From the NCBI GenBank assembly GCA_034008185.1, contig CM067081.1:147528258-147592257 (forward strand): a DNA stretch of 64,000 nt. Direction: 5' to 3'. Both the position numbers and the translations under genes were made by a program. The notes below the pieces were generated by a model. It ran no database searches. It was not told where the DNA came from and saw only the letters and a program-made list of their open reading frames with translations. Shown piece by piece: positions 11,665-21,800 of this stretch. The DNA is from Gorsachius magnificus (lineage: Eukaryota; Chordata; Aves; Pelecaniformes; Ardeidae). How positions within the stretch are numbered: position 1 is the first letter of the stretch; every line of letters starts with the position of its first letter.

Positions 11665-13534
11665 GTATGTGCGAGAAAATGAAAGCTCGATGTTTTGTTT
11701 GTAGAGATGGGTAGAAATTCTCGCAAGACCTGTAAACTAGTGTGTAATAAAGAATTGGTAGTGATAGATCATATGTTATCATTCAGGGTTTAGGCTTTAG
11801 TATTTTTCATCTGCCTTGAAGAGAGAGATTTCACAATAAAAATTATGTGTTAAAGTTTAAAAAAAAAAAAAAGACTGATGTAATTAGCCTTAAATATTTA
11901 AGGCTCTTATTAGTATAAAAATGCCTTGAAGAAAGAAGAGCATCCTATTCTTTACAGGAGGATGTAAATATGTTGGCATGGAATTTAGATCACAGCACCA
12001 AGACATCTTGGTCATGGAACTGACCTCCACTGCACTTGGCTTTGCACCAATATATAGAAAATGTTGCTGTTGTCTCAACGAGCTTACATCTGTAGTATAG
12101 GACGGTAGGCAAAGGGATTGCAAGAAAACAGCAGACAGCTACTGGTTAATGCTGTATGCAGTGGTTTCAACCAAATAACCCTGAAATATTTTCTGATACT
12201 CTACTGGGCAATGAGATAAAAGCAACTTTCTGCTGGAGACAATGGAATTGCTCAATTAGCCCCCACACAGGAAGCAATTTTATGCCACCTATAGAGCCTA
12301 AGTTTAATGCCCGTATATTGCCTGTAAAATGCAAGGAACTCACAACTGCAATCCCCTTTTACATCCAGATGAAAGTTGGCCTGCCTCATGTATTCCAGAA
12401 TATTTCAGTTCCTGTTGTCAGTATTATAAGTAATACTTGTAGTCAAGAACAGGGAGGGAAGCAACCTGTGTCCCCGTGGCTGGGAAGGGTCACGTGCAAG
12501 TGGCGGTTGCTCCTAGACACTGGGCTGCAGTTCTATGGAAATCCTTCAGAAACCTTGATGAAGGAGTGACTTGGTGATGACGATGACAGAAAATTTCCAA
12601 GGGCAGTGTACTTCTAGAACTCCTGAGGAAAAATACTGCTTTTCCTATTACACATAGCACTAACTTCGCAGCGCCAAAGATTACATTAGCATCTTGTCAA
12701 TTATTTCAATGTAACCTGAGATACAAGTGTCCATTTATTCCGGCGGCTAGTTTCTGATTCTCTTCTCTTAAATGTGACCTGAGTCATGATTAGAAATGCT
12801 TTTCCTGCATGTACTTTGTCTTCCTTTTATAAAATGGGATTTTGTTGTTCTGTGTAAATGAAATTTTCACTTGTGACATTTACTGCTGAAAACTAAAAGG
12901 TTTTGGCTGTCAAAAAGTGGCCATAAGATTGTGATAAATTCAACAAATTATTTTGCCACAAATTAGCATATTTTATGAGGAAAATTTTTGACCCCCAGTC
13001 TTCCTAAAAATAAGATAAAAAAAATATTTCAAATTGATATTTCATTTCAAAATCAAGGTACCTAATTTTTCAATAAGACAACCAAATCCTATAGGAAATA
13101 AGTTTCTTGAGGTCAAATGTAATTGTTTCATTTTGTGCTGAATAAGAATTCTACCAGAGGGGAGAAAAAAGAATGAAGACTATTCAGATAAACATTGATT
13201 CAGGGGTTGGGAGCAAATCAGGCTTTAAAACTCAAATTAGAAAATATATAGTAAAATTTGTCTGAGGGGAAAATGCATGCTTCTTTTTCAAATTTGTTAA
13301 AATGACACAGTACAGCTATTATTCACACTTGCATCCCATCTGGTACTCCTCATCCTGAAGCTCTGAAAGGTTCAAGGAAAGCACATATCACTAGCCTATC
13401 CTTTTTGGCTGCTTAGAAGTCCAGGACTCAGAAGGCATTGTAACTTGCAAACTATTACCTAATAAACAATGGGTGAAGCTAACCCCAGAAAGGATGATTA
13501 TTTTAGTATTTTCCTTCCCTATCCTCCCTCCCAG
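11665..13534 (+). other. SLC15A5: Last intron of SLC15A5, about 1.9 kb
   Basis: This intron separates the last membrane helix from the tail exon. It contains an AATAAA at 11746-11751, shortly after the in-frame stop that would be reached by read-through of the upstream donor. An open frame of 137 codons at 12156-12569 lies within it. It has no recognised domain, no repeat and no splice relationship to the gene, so I treat it as a chance frame. Confidence 0.85.
11746..11751 (+). promoter_or_regulatory. SLC15A5: Possible intronic poly(A) signal (AATAAA)
   Basis: A canonical AATAAA hexamer lies 82 bp after the donor of the penultimate exon and 42 bp after the stop reached by reading through that donor. 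It could serve a short alternative transcript lacking the cytosolic tail. A hexamer alone is common in AT-rich DNA. Confidence 0.3.
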
Positions 13535-13679
13535 ATACAACAACCTGAATCAGGAATACACCAGTGAATTCAGAGGAAGTCTTCCTGAAGAAAAACTGTT
13601 GAAGCATGAAAAAGCCATCAAGCATTATGATAGTGTCCTGGAACGTTCTCCCATTTTGTCTCCTATGGAGAAAACCTGA
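13535..13679 (+). CDS. SLC15A5: SLC15A5 terminal coding exon (cytosolic C-terminal tail) with stop
   Basis: This is the last coding exon, 145 bp including a TGA stop at 13677-13679. It follows a strong pyrimidine-rich acceptor ending CCTCCCTCCCAG. The first base completes the arginine codon of the exon at 11556 (AG|A), giving A-H-R-Y-N-N-L-N-Q across the junction. The 47 residues after the split codon are hydrophilic, with E-E-K-L-L-K-H-E-K-A-I-K-H-Y-D-S-V-L near the middle. This matches the character of the cytosolic tail that I recall for SLC15A5, where a leucine/lysine/glutamate 'LLxHEKxxKxY' segment follows an R-Y-x-N-L-N start. SLC15A3 and SLC15A4 end differently in my recollection, which is why I choose SLC15A5. 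Human SLC15A5 is about 580 residues; its substrate is not established. Confidence 0.85.
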
Positions 13680-14020
13680 TAAAATTTCACCCTTGTTTGA
13701 CTAAATTTTGATTGTGTTACCAACCGCCTTTCTAATGATAAATTGCCTAGCATACTTAAGTGGAACTGCCAGTGTATTTATGAATTATCTAAGGCATAGT
13801 AATGTTATTTATAAGTTTACAAAATAGCAGTTGTCATAGGATTTGGCCTTGTAGGATGCTGCACTGTTGTAATGCATGTTGAGGACAATGAGAGCTCACT
13901 GCTTGGCATGGTTGATGGAGATTGGCTTTTAGTCTCTACAGGGAAATAGACAGGTATCCACATGTATTTGTACTTAGTAATGGTTCAAAATTAATAAACT
14001 CATGTATACATTTGTTTAGC
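13680..14020 (+). other. SLC15A5: Inferred 3' untranslated region of SLC15A5
   Basis: This AT-rich segment runs from the stop codon to just past the first good poly(A) hexamer. The cleavage site is inferred, not seen. Confidence 0.5.
13993..13998 (+). promoter_or_regulatory. SLC15A5: Probable poly(A) signal (AATAAA) of SLC15A5
   Basis: This is the first canonical AATAAA after the stop codon, 314 bp downstream of it, followed by T/G-rich sequence at about 14003-14040 that could serve as the downstream element. A longer 3' UTR using later signals cannot be excluded. Confidence 0.55.
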
Positions 14021-14090
14021 AAATTACTTTGTGACAGTATTATTTACAAATAATTTTGGAGTCTGGTATTGGCTGGTTGATACCTGCAAA

Positions 14091-14262
14091 GGTGGGAGAC
14101 TTGTGTGCTATTCTTGGCTCTGCTGCTTATCCACTACCCAGCCTTCAGCAAGTTGCTGCTTCACCTTAGTTTCCCCATCAGTAGCCTTACTAACCTTCTT
14201 TGTAAATTGCTTTGAGATCTACAAAAAATATACTAGAAACTATATACCAGTAATAACTCCAT
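14091..14262 (+). repeat. MIR-like SINE relic
   Basis: The order and wording are those of an ancient tRNA-derived MIR-type SINE in forward orientation. A TTCTTGGCTCTGCTGCTTAT start is followed by GCAAGTTGCTGCTTCACCTT, AGTTTCCCCATCAGTAG, and finally TTTGTAAATTGCTTTGAGAT with a decayed 'aaagcgctatataa' type end. It is diverged but recognisable along its length and lies just past the inferred 3' end of SLC15A5. Confidence 0.75.
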
Positions 14263-14699
14263 AAAGTATGACATAAAACATTGATGCTGAGGCATCTAGT
14301 CTTTTATTTGGCAGAAGCACTGTGAGATTTGTCATTCCTTAAAGGATGATATACAGAAAATTGCTAGTAGGAGAACTGGAGACTAGAATTTATTTATATC
14401 AAAATTACTAAGTGTAGCCCAGTTGAAGGGGGTGAAAGGAATTAGCAAAATAAGATTGGGAAAGGGTAGATGCAGTTGGAAATGGGGGAAAAATTATTAG
14501 TAAAATGCATTACACTTTAAAGATCTAAACAGTGTTAAACAGTCCCCAAATTGGCTGACTTGGGTCTTTATGTGATAAGGAAGCATACTGAACCCAAAAC
14601 CTAAAGGAGCACTTGGATATTGAGATGTTCATATAGGATGTGGTAGTCAAGCCAGAATGCTTGCTAGATATGAGGAATGTTCTGCTGTGGGAGAAACTA
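14263..14699. other. Intergenic, nothing recognised
   Basis: AT-rich sequence between the SINE relic and the LINE relic. I see no exon, repeat family or motif worth naming. Confidence 0.5.
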
Positions 14700-15360
14700 A
14701 ATTAAAGGAATATAATGCACTGAAGTGACACAGAGGGTAGTTTGTGAGCTGAAACTATGAAAGAGCTGCTAAAGGAAATAATTTCTCCACTGTTAACCAT
14801 ATTTAATGCCATAATTTTGGGTTGGGCATTGCGGGAAGGGGGGCAAAACATAGTAAATACATCTACGAAATAGGAGGGAAGGCAGTCAGGAGCTGTTAGT
14901 TTGATCTCACTAGTATTTAAGGTTTTTTTTTTAAAAAAAAAAACACACCACATTTAAAATTATGTACATTTACAAAAAAAAAAATATCTTTAAAGTAATG
15001 AGATAAAAGGCAAATTGAACAAAATGCAACTCAGATGTATCAAAGGTAGACTTGCCAGACTACCTTAATGTCTGTGTGTAATGAGAATTCATTTTCTAAA
15101 CAAATAATAGTAGGGAGGATCTGCCTTGATTTCAGTAAAGCATTTGACATATGTCCCATGGGAAATAACTTGTGAAGATGGAGATCAGGGTCAGCAGAAG
15201 AGCTGCAAGGTGGCTGAAGGACCTGTTAAAGCCCAGATGGCAACAGATATTGTAGAAAGGGGAGGTATCCATCTGGAAGTGAATTTTTTGGGGAACTTGT
15301 TTTAATATCTTCCTTCGCAGTAAAAGTGAATGTGATCCTAGGATGCACTGGTGGAGATGG
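14700..15360 (+). mobile_element. Decayed CR1-like LINE fragment (reverse transcriptase region)
   Basis: This is an old non-LTR retrotransposon fragment in forward orientation. At 15128-15148 a short frame reads D-F-S-K-A-F-D, the hallmark of reverse-transcriptase motif A in CR1/L3-type LINEs. Flanking phrases keep the LINE order: a CTGTTAGTTTGATCTCACTA block near 14893, CTTGCCAGACTACCTTAAT near 15051, then AGGGTCAGCAGAAGAGCTGC and AAGGTGGCTGAAGGACCTGT, and a GGAACTTGTTTTAATATCTT block near 15292. The frame is broken by stops and indels throughout, so it is inactive. The ends are approximate because similarity fades on both sides. Confidence 0.7.
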
Positions 15361-16502
15361 AAGAAGTAAGTATATCTTCATACAAGTTCATCTGAAATGG
15401 TCATGCATGTCAAAGATGTGCTTTCTGACTAGTGTGGTAGTCATACCTCGATGGCAGAGCTGAGGGTACAACTCCATTTGCCCTGTAAATAAGCAGGGGG
15501 AGAAAGGTAAGGTATTATTTTCTAAATAGTATTTGTATTGCAATAAACCCAGCTTTAAGCCACGGAAACACCTAGTTTCTTTCCATAAAGAAAAAGCGAG
15601 AAATTCCTGAATACCTGACCTGACCTTTGTCTTGCCACAGAAAAGCTGAAAAGATGCTGGCTAGAATCTGCTGACAAGAGGTATGTGGTCGCTGTCAATG
15701 CATTTGAGAGCTATACAGAAAAGGAGAAGAACTATGTAATAAAAGGGTAAAATCTAGGATTTGAGTGAGTATAATTGGGCTGGAGATGCTTTTAACACCT
15801 AATGATAATTATATAACTTCTTTTTTTAAAAACTGCAAAAATAACAGCAGTTTGGAACCATTTACATCAAGAACAGGAGAACAAGAAACTTAACTTTCTT
15901 CTAAGTAAAGTGTTTCCTCTCGTGCATGCTCAGGCTGAATGATCTCAAACTTCCTAAGACCTTTCCCCCCCTCACCTCCCCCCAAATCAAAATGTGAGAA
16001 TAAATAACAGCAGAGAATGGAATGCAATGCATCTACTGCAGTTTAGCTATCTGATGAAAAATCATTCTCCAAGAAAAAGAGGGTTACTTAACTCCCTGGA
16101 CAGGACTCCTCTGTCATCCAATCATGCAAGAAAGGCTTTCAGCAATGGAGATGGAAGCAGTTGGGCAGCCTTCATAAAGAGGTGCTCTGGAAGATATGGG
16201 TTAGAATGGGCTTTGGGATGAATAGTTGACTACTGAAAAGTCTCTGCCTTCTTCACATGGACTAGAGGAGGCTTTTTCTATCAGATTTAGTTAAGAATTT
16301 GGCCTCTTGGATGGATGGCAAAAGAAAAGGGGTACTGATTGCTGGATTTTGACTTATTTCAGCTGGTGGTGCAGAGGAAGCCGTATGCAAAAGTCTATCA
16401 ATCATGCTCGCCGTTATGACAGAGCAATTTAGCAGTTATACCCAACAGACAGGTATGCTTCTTGAACTGCAGCGTCTGGGACTCCATACAAAGCCGGCAG
16501 AA
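15361..16502. other. Intergenic, possible exon-like segment only
   Basis: There is no recognised gene. A 40-bp segment at 15641-15680 is bracketed by a good acceptor (TTTGTCTTGCCACAG) and donor (GAG|GTATGT), but it is too short to judge. Some of the sequence may be further decayed LINE. Confidence 0.4.
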
Positions 16503-16630
16503 TCCTTTGTACTTTTAGTGCACTACCTAAATTTTATAAATCTTGTATCAGTATGCAGTGAAATTAATATAAAAGACTCTATAGGTTTGGTCTTGACTTT
16601 GAAAGAAGCTGCTTTTCACATCTGGTTTAA
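16503..16630. repeat. Diverged local duplication, copy 1
   Basis: This segment aligns by eye to 16933-17070 along most of its length. Shared words include TAAATTTT.TAAATCTTGT, GCAGTGAAA / ACAGTGAAA, ATATAAAAGACTCT / GTATAAAGGACTCT and GTCTTGACT, ending in CTGGTT. The two copies are in direct orientation, about 430 bp apart. They may be an old local duplication or two insertions of one unrecognised repeat. Confidence 0.7.
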
Positions 16631-16932
16631 TACATTAGGAAAAATGAAGGGACAGAAAAAATAAGGAGGGGTGTGTGTGTGAAATAATTCAGTAAGTAGC
16701 TGGAAAATATTAAATAGCCTTCTTTTGTTCAGCATTTTGTTGATCTATGGCAGTTTTCATGGGAAATAACAAAACATTCAGATCTGATTGCCTGTGTTTG
16801 AGGTCACCTGTTGATGTTGCTTTGCACAAAGACTAAGATATGCATGTTTTAATCCTTACCATAAAGGATTCTAGTTTTGAAATTTATTGTGGAAAAAGTT
16901 GCCTCCTGAGTCAGGTTAGGAGTGACATCTCA

Positions 16933-17070
16933 GTTCATTCTTGTAGTTTGAGTACTGCCTAAATTTTCTAAATCTTGTCCCAGCACACAGTGAAAATAGT
17001 ATAAAGGACTCTGTAGATTCAGTCTTGACTCAGCACAAAAGCAGCTTCTTTCAATCAGCTCTGGTTATAA
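16933..17070. repeat. Diverged local duplication, copy 2
   Basis: This is the partner of 16503-16630, with small indels, notably an extra block after GTCTTGACT. The sequence on either side of the two copies does not match, so this is not a simple tandem array. Confidence 0.7.
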
Positions 17071-17639
17071 CTATTTGAGTAGGTGCTGCACTCAGCAGAG
17101 GTGATTACTAACCTTGAATAGCCATATGTATTGCTGACTACTGCTGGTACAGTTTGGGGTGGTTTTTTTAAGGGTTAAATCTGTGTTTTATAGTGTGTTC
17201 ATGTATGCACATACAAAAAGTGCAAGTTCTGTCCCAGAGAGTTCATTGAGCACCTCAGTTAGGTCTAAATGCATGGGACACCATTTGAGGGAGGGAAGAG
17301 AGGGTGAAGAAAGCTTGCTAGAGAGGATTAAGATCTCCATCTGTTAAGTTTGCACTGATGATAAAACACATGCTCCCAGTTGGAACAAGATGCATTAAAA
17401 GAGCAATTTCACTTCTACTGCCTAGCAACAATGTCATTGAGCACCTGCAATAGTTTAAACATTAAGCATAATTGGCTTTGCTTGACATAAATCTGTAGTT
17501 TTGTAAATAAGAGCAGTTGAGTTTCCATGTAATACCAATTAGCTATAAGGAATGCTTTGTTTGCTGAAGCCTGCAGATTTGCAGGGGAAAGAGGGAGTTG
17601 TTAAGACTCAGCAGGAGTAGTCAGAAGGTAGAACCCAGA

Positions 17640-17735
17640 TCAGACACTGCATAGGCTTTAAGTGTCCTTGTGCAAGTTATGTGATCTGTTTCCATGAGGT
17701 TCCCTAGGTATGAAAGGAAGAATAACATTTAGAAG
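17640..17735 (+). repeat. Possible MIR-like SINE relic
   Basis: The run GTCCTTGTGCAAGTTATGTG, then CTGTTTCCATGAGGTTCCC, then TATGAAAGGAAGAATAACAT resembles the MIR core 'cttgggcaagttacttaac...tcagtttcc...aaaatgggaataat' in forward orientation. It is strongly diverged and judged by eye. Confidence 0.45.
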
Positions 17736-17736
17736 T

Positions 17737-17739
<3 letters not shown>

Positions 17740-17772
<33 letters not shown>
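17740..17772. repeat. Poly(T) tract, 33 T
   Basis: This is the longest pure homopolymer noted in the window. It follows the possible SINE relic but has the wrong polarity for a tail of a forward element, so it may be an independent expansion or a reversed poly(A). Confidence 0.9.
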
Positions 17773-17776
<4 letters not shown>

Positions 17777-18510
17777 ATCCCAAGTGTGTCTGATTAAAAT
17801 ACCTTGGAGGTAATTTTACAGCATTAAACTGAGTTGCTGGGTCTGTGCTGGATTTCTTTTCCCTTCTTTTAGTTGGAGCTACTGTTGCATTTTGAAAGTT
17901 CTTGTGAACTTTCTAGAATTGCTTGCTTTCAGCCAGTGATGGAAGAAAGAAGTGTGTGACCCACTTGATATGAGAACCGGTCTTGTTCAGCTTCTGTGGG
18001 AACTGTGATTTGGAAAGAAGAGGTGGGAGAACACCTTCCTTGGGGCCCTGGAGCAGAGCTGCAGAGCAGAACTAAAGCTTTTGGACGTCAGTTTGGTGTC
18101 TGTGTGCTATAACATGTACTAGATTTGCCTTGGCAAGGGCAAATACAACTACCTTCCAGAGGATGTTTTGAAAGACTGCTTTTATTTAATCTTTAAAAAA
18201 AAAAAATTCTAAAGTCACAAGTTTCATCCTCATGTCTCTATTCTGAATAGAATAAAAATGCCCTGTTCCTTTCTATCTGCCTGGTCTCTAGAAAGCCTTA
18301 CCATAGAAGTGATATTCTGTTGATGTAGTACTTTGAATTATTCTAGTTTCAGTCTATGACTGTAACTGTAAATACAGATCTCCTTGATTCAGGTAAGGTT
18401 GGACCTCTGAACCTCATGTAGTCTACTAGTACTGATGCTGACTCTTTAAAGTCAGTTAATCAGATCTAATAGTCAATGGTAGTAAGACTGAAAGGAACTG
18501 TTCTGACAAT

Positions 18511-18576
18511 GATTTTTCAGTGTTTTGAAGATTTTTCAGTGTTTTGAAGATTTTTCAGTGTTTTGAAGATATTTCA
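18511..18576. repeat. 19-bp minisatellite, 3 perfect copies plus a partial
   Basis: The unit GATTTTTCAGTGTTTTGAA is repeated three times without change (18511-18567) and starts a fourth, changed copy (GATATTTCA). The identity of the copies implies recent expansion. Confidence 0.95.
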
Positions 18577-18716
18577 TGTCTGCAGAGTACTGGATTATGT
18601 ACCCTAAGTACCAAATTGTAGCTACTACACATTTTGTTGGGGAATACATGCTCTCAAAAAGAAAATTATCAGAAACATTTTTTAAAATATTGTATGACAA
18701 GCATCTCTTCCTACTT

Positions 18717-18866
18717 TGTTTTTTTTTGGTTGGTTGATTTGGGCTGGGGGTTTTTTTTTGGGGGGGGGTGAGAGGAGGGGGTGTTGTTTTGTTTATTTTG
18801 TTTGAAGGTTGTTTTTCTTGTTGTGGGTGTGTTTTGTTTTTTTGGGTTTTTTTTTTCCCCCCCCAG
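18717..18866. repeat. G/T-rich low-complexity tract, strand-asymmetric
   Basis: For roughly 130 bp the + strand is almost only G and T, with runs of five to nine G between T runs, then it switches abruptly to a run of C at the end. Tracts of this kind are frequent in bird introns and intergenic DNA. It could form G-quadruplexes or R-loops. Confidence 0.8.
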
Positions 18867-21800
18867 AATTAAATAAAAAATGTGGAGTAGGTATATCTAC
18901 AGTTTGGCTGGGAGGTAGTCCACCACCTTTCCAAACACTAGGATTTTGTGTAGAGCCAAAATATGCTCATTACAATTATCTAATACACTTCTGAGAAAAA
19001 GCACATGTCTAGAAAATATTGCAGATATTAACTTTACATTTTGAGGGTTAGGCTTCTTTCCTGTTAATATGGGAAAGGCCTGTTCAAGTGCTTGCTTTAT
19101 CACATCTGGAACAGCTTAGCTTAGAATGAGGTTTTGAAACCAAGTCTTGTATACCCAGCAGAGTGTGCTGACTGGATGGAGACTGAATGTAGGTGTGCAT
19201 ATTTGCTCGATATTCCTTTTGCATTTGAATATATATCTATTGTTTTTTCCTTTCAGATCAGAAGAAATGTTTTGAAATCCGAAACACTTAACAAACCAAA
19301 AAACCCAACCTCCAGGGGGGAGCGCAGAACCAACAGGAAAAAAACAAAACCAAAACCACCTTAAAGCAGTCAACGTTTGTCCTACCTGCTTTGTAGCCTG
19401 GTAAAAAGCATCTTTTGAAACCAAATCCTGAATGCTTTCATTGTCATGTCATGTGAACTTCAGAAGCAAGATTGCTGATGGGGTTGGGAATAGTAGTTAT
19501 AGTAGCACTTAATAAAAAAGGCACAGCAAGTTCTCTCAGCTTTGTTTTTCAGATGGTCAGTGAACACGATGTGAAGATACTGTCTATTTAGCTGGCAGAA
19601 AGAGACAATCTTTTATACCAAACAAAATCATAAATTCAAAACAAATGTTGAATAGTAAACCAAAGGTTGCTAGAGGATGCCGCTTGAAAGCGAATCCAGT
19701 GTACATGCAATTCTGAATTTCTTTACTTTGGCTCATAGAATTTTCCTATTGTCTTTAAATTGTTCCTTTTTAAAATATTCAGGTGAAAAACCTGAGAGAC
19801 TTTAATATCATGTTGACAGATGATAACCCCCTCAACAAGCTTTGTCACTGTTTGTAAAGAGCTGTCATTTAGTGGAAACGCTCTTTAAGCTTAAGCTGTT
19901 TGTAAACTAAACTTTAATGGTGAGAATATTGTATAAAAGCTTAAGCAGCAAAAAGTTCTACTTTATGTATTCTGTGAAAAAGAGCTAGGGAATGTCTGTG
20001 ACTTTAAGGGAGAAACTTCATTGCAGAGATCCAAGTACAGAAATTATGCAGGTCTTGCAAAAATAAGCAAAGAGTTTCAACAACAGCGAGCACGGCAAAC
20101 TTTACCAAGGGGGAGGAAGGCGATTATTACCTATTTGAAAATGGTGTTGCTTCATCATGGAAGAGTTTTCAATTGCTGCCCCTATGGTCCTTGTTTATGA
20201 GAATACATGAGAGTGGTCAAAACTTTCGTCTCTTAGATTGCGTAGATGTTAGAAAGACTAAAAAGAGCAGCAGTGAGGGCACACCTAAAGTACATATTTC
20301 TTGTATTTTAAAAAAACTGACCAGAAAGAGGGTACTCTTGTAGTTCTGGCTGAAATAGTTGAAGGGTATAACTTACTTTGTAAATCCAGTGCTGCTTTTC
20401 TTTTCAGTTCCAATGTGAATTACCGAGTCAATTGATTCATGCCTTTGAAAAGTTTGGTCATCTGATTAACGGCTAAAGTGTACTATTCTCTGCTCAGTCA
20501 TTTAAAACAACAGCCCCTACTGTAGCAAGGGTTAACTAAATCATGGTGATTTTATTTTTCTTCTTTCCCCCCAGTTTGCATTTTCGAGCTATCTTCCTAT
20601 GCACTCAGTGATTGTTACGCCTACCTTTCAACATTCTTTAGAAAACAGTATTTTCACTTTCTTTGAGCCTTTTTAAGATGCAGTGAGTTCCAAATAATCA
20701 CTTGCACAGATGCTCGTAAATTCTTCTTTTTTTTTTTTTTTTTTGAGATACTTGTGCAGTTCCGACACAGGCTTAGGCATGTAGATCCTTCAGAAATGCT
20801 CAGAGAGAGTGGCCCAATTTAAATTATCTATTGAATGCTGAAACACAAATTGCACATGAAATCCCCAAGCTTCAAGGGTCTCTGGCAGGTCACATCCTAC
20901 CAGTCACTCAAACATTTAGTCAGTGCTACCCCCATGCACCTATGAAACTGAGGCTGTTTGACACCTCTGAGAATATTTCTCATGTTAGATCTGTTGTAAA
21001 TGAGCACATGGTCCAGAATAATTAATGGTAACACTTCAGTCCTTTTTTGACAGAGTTGTGTTTCTTCTGCAGTTTGTGCTGGTCTGTCTATTTAACTGCA
21101 ATCAGCCATGCCTGAAAGACAGGAAAGAACAAGACGAACAAGTGTGTCAGTGAGTGAACCTCTTTTCTGTAATTAGAAATGCACAGGGAATAAATTATTC
21201 TCTAATTCAAGCTGTCCAGCTCACACTAATAATAACAACCCAAGAAGCAATCTGTTTATAAAAATTAGAACTGAATTTGTGAGACTCCTTAGTGCAAGAT
21301 GGGATTTACTGTGTAGTCTTGTTCTAGTTTATCATGCTTAAAGGGCTTTACCAAGGCATTAGGAGTGTTTCAGGCTGGACTACACAGCAATTTCATGCAT
21401 ACATTTTCTATCACATGAGATTAGCTAAAACTTAATCAGAGATAACCATAGCAACTCTGGGCCAAATTCTTCTCTGCTAAATTAATGGCTGATACGGAAT
21501 AAATGCCATAGAACAAGGGTATGAGCAAACTTGGCCTAAGCCTTTTTTTTTTTCTTCTGTGGACACCTTTTTGATAGTCCTCCATTCAGTTGTCTTCCAG
21601 CTTGCATGGACAAAACCTTTCCTGTGGAGGCACTGGGGAGGACCCTAGCGAAGGCTTGATAGTTTTTGTTTTGTTTACCTAAGTATAATTTCTATGACTC
21701 TGGTAATTCTTTGTAAACACTAATGGGGCTTAGTTGTATCTCTTATGGCTAAAGATTTAGTTTAAATTACTCTATAGTGGGCGTTACAATTTTCAAACCA

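Noticed and set aside
12156..12569. Open frame of 137 codons inside the last SLC15A5 intron
   Set aside because: No recognisable domain, and no splice phase connects it to the neighbouring exons. It is consistent with chance.
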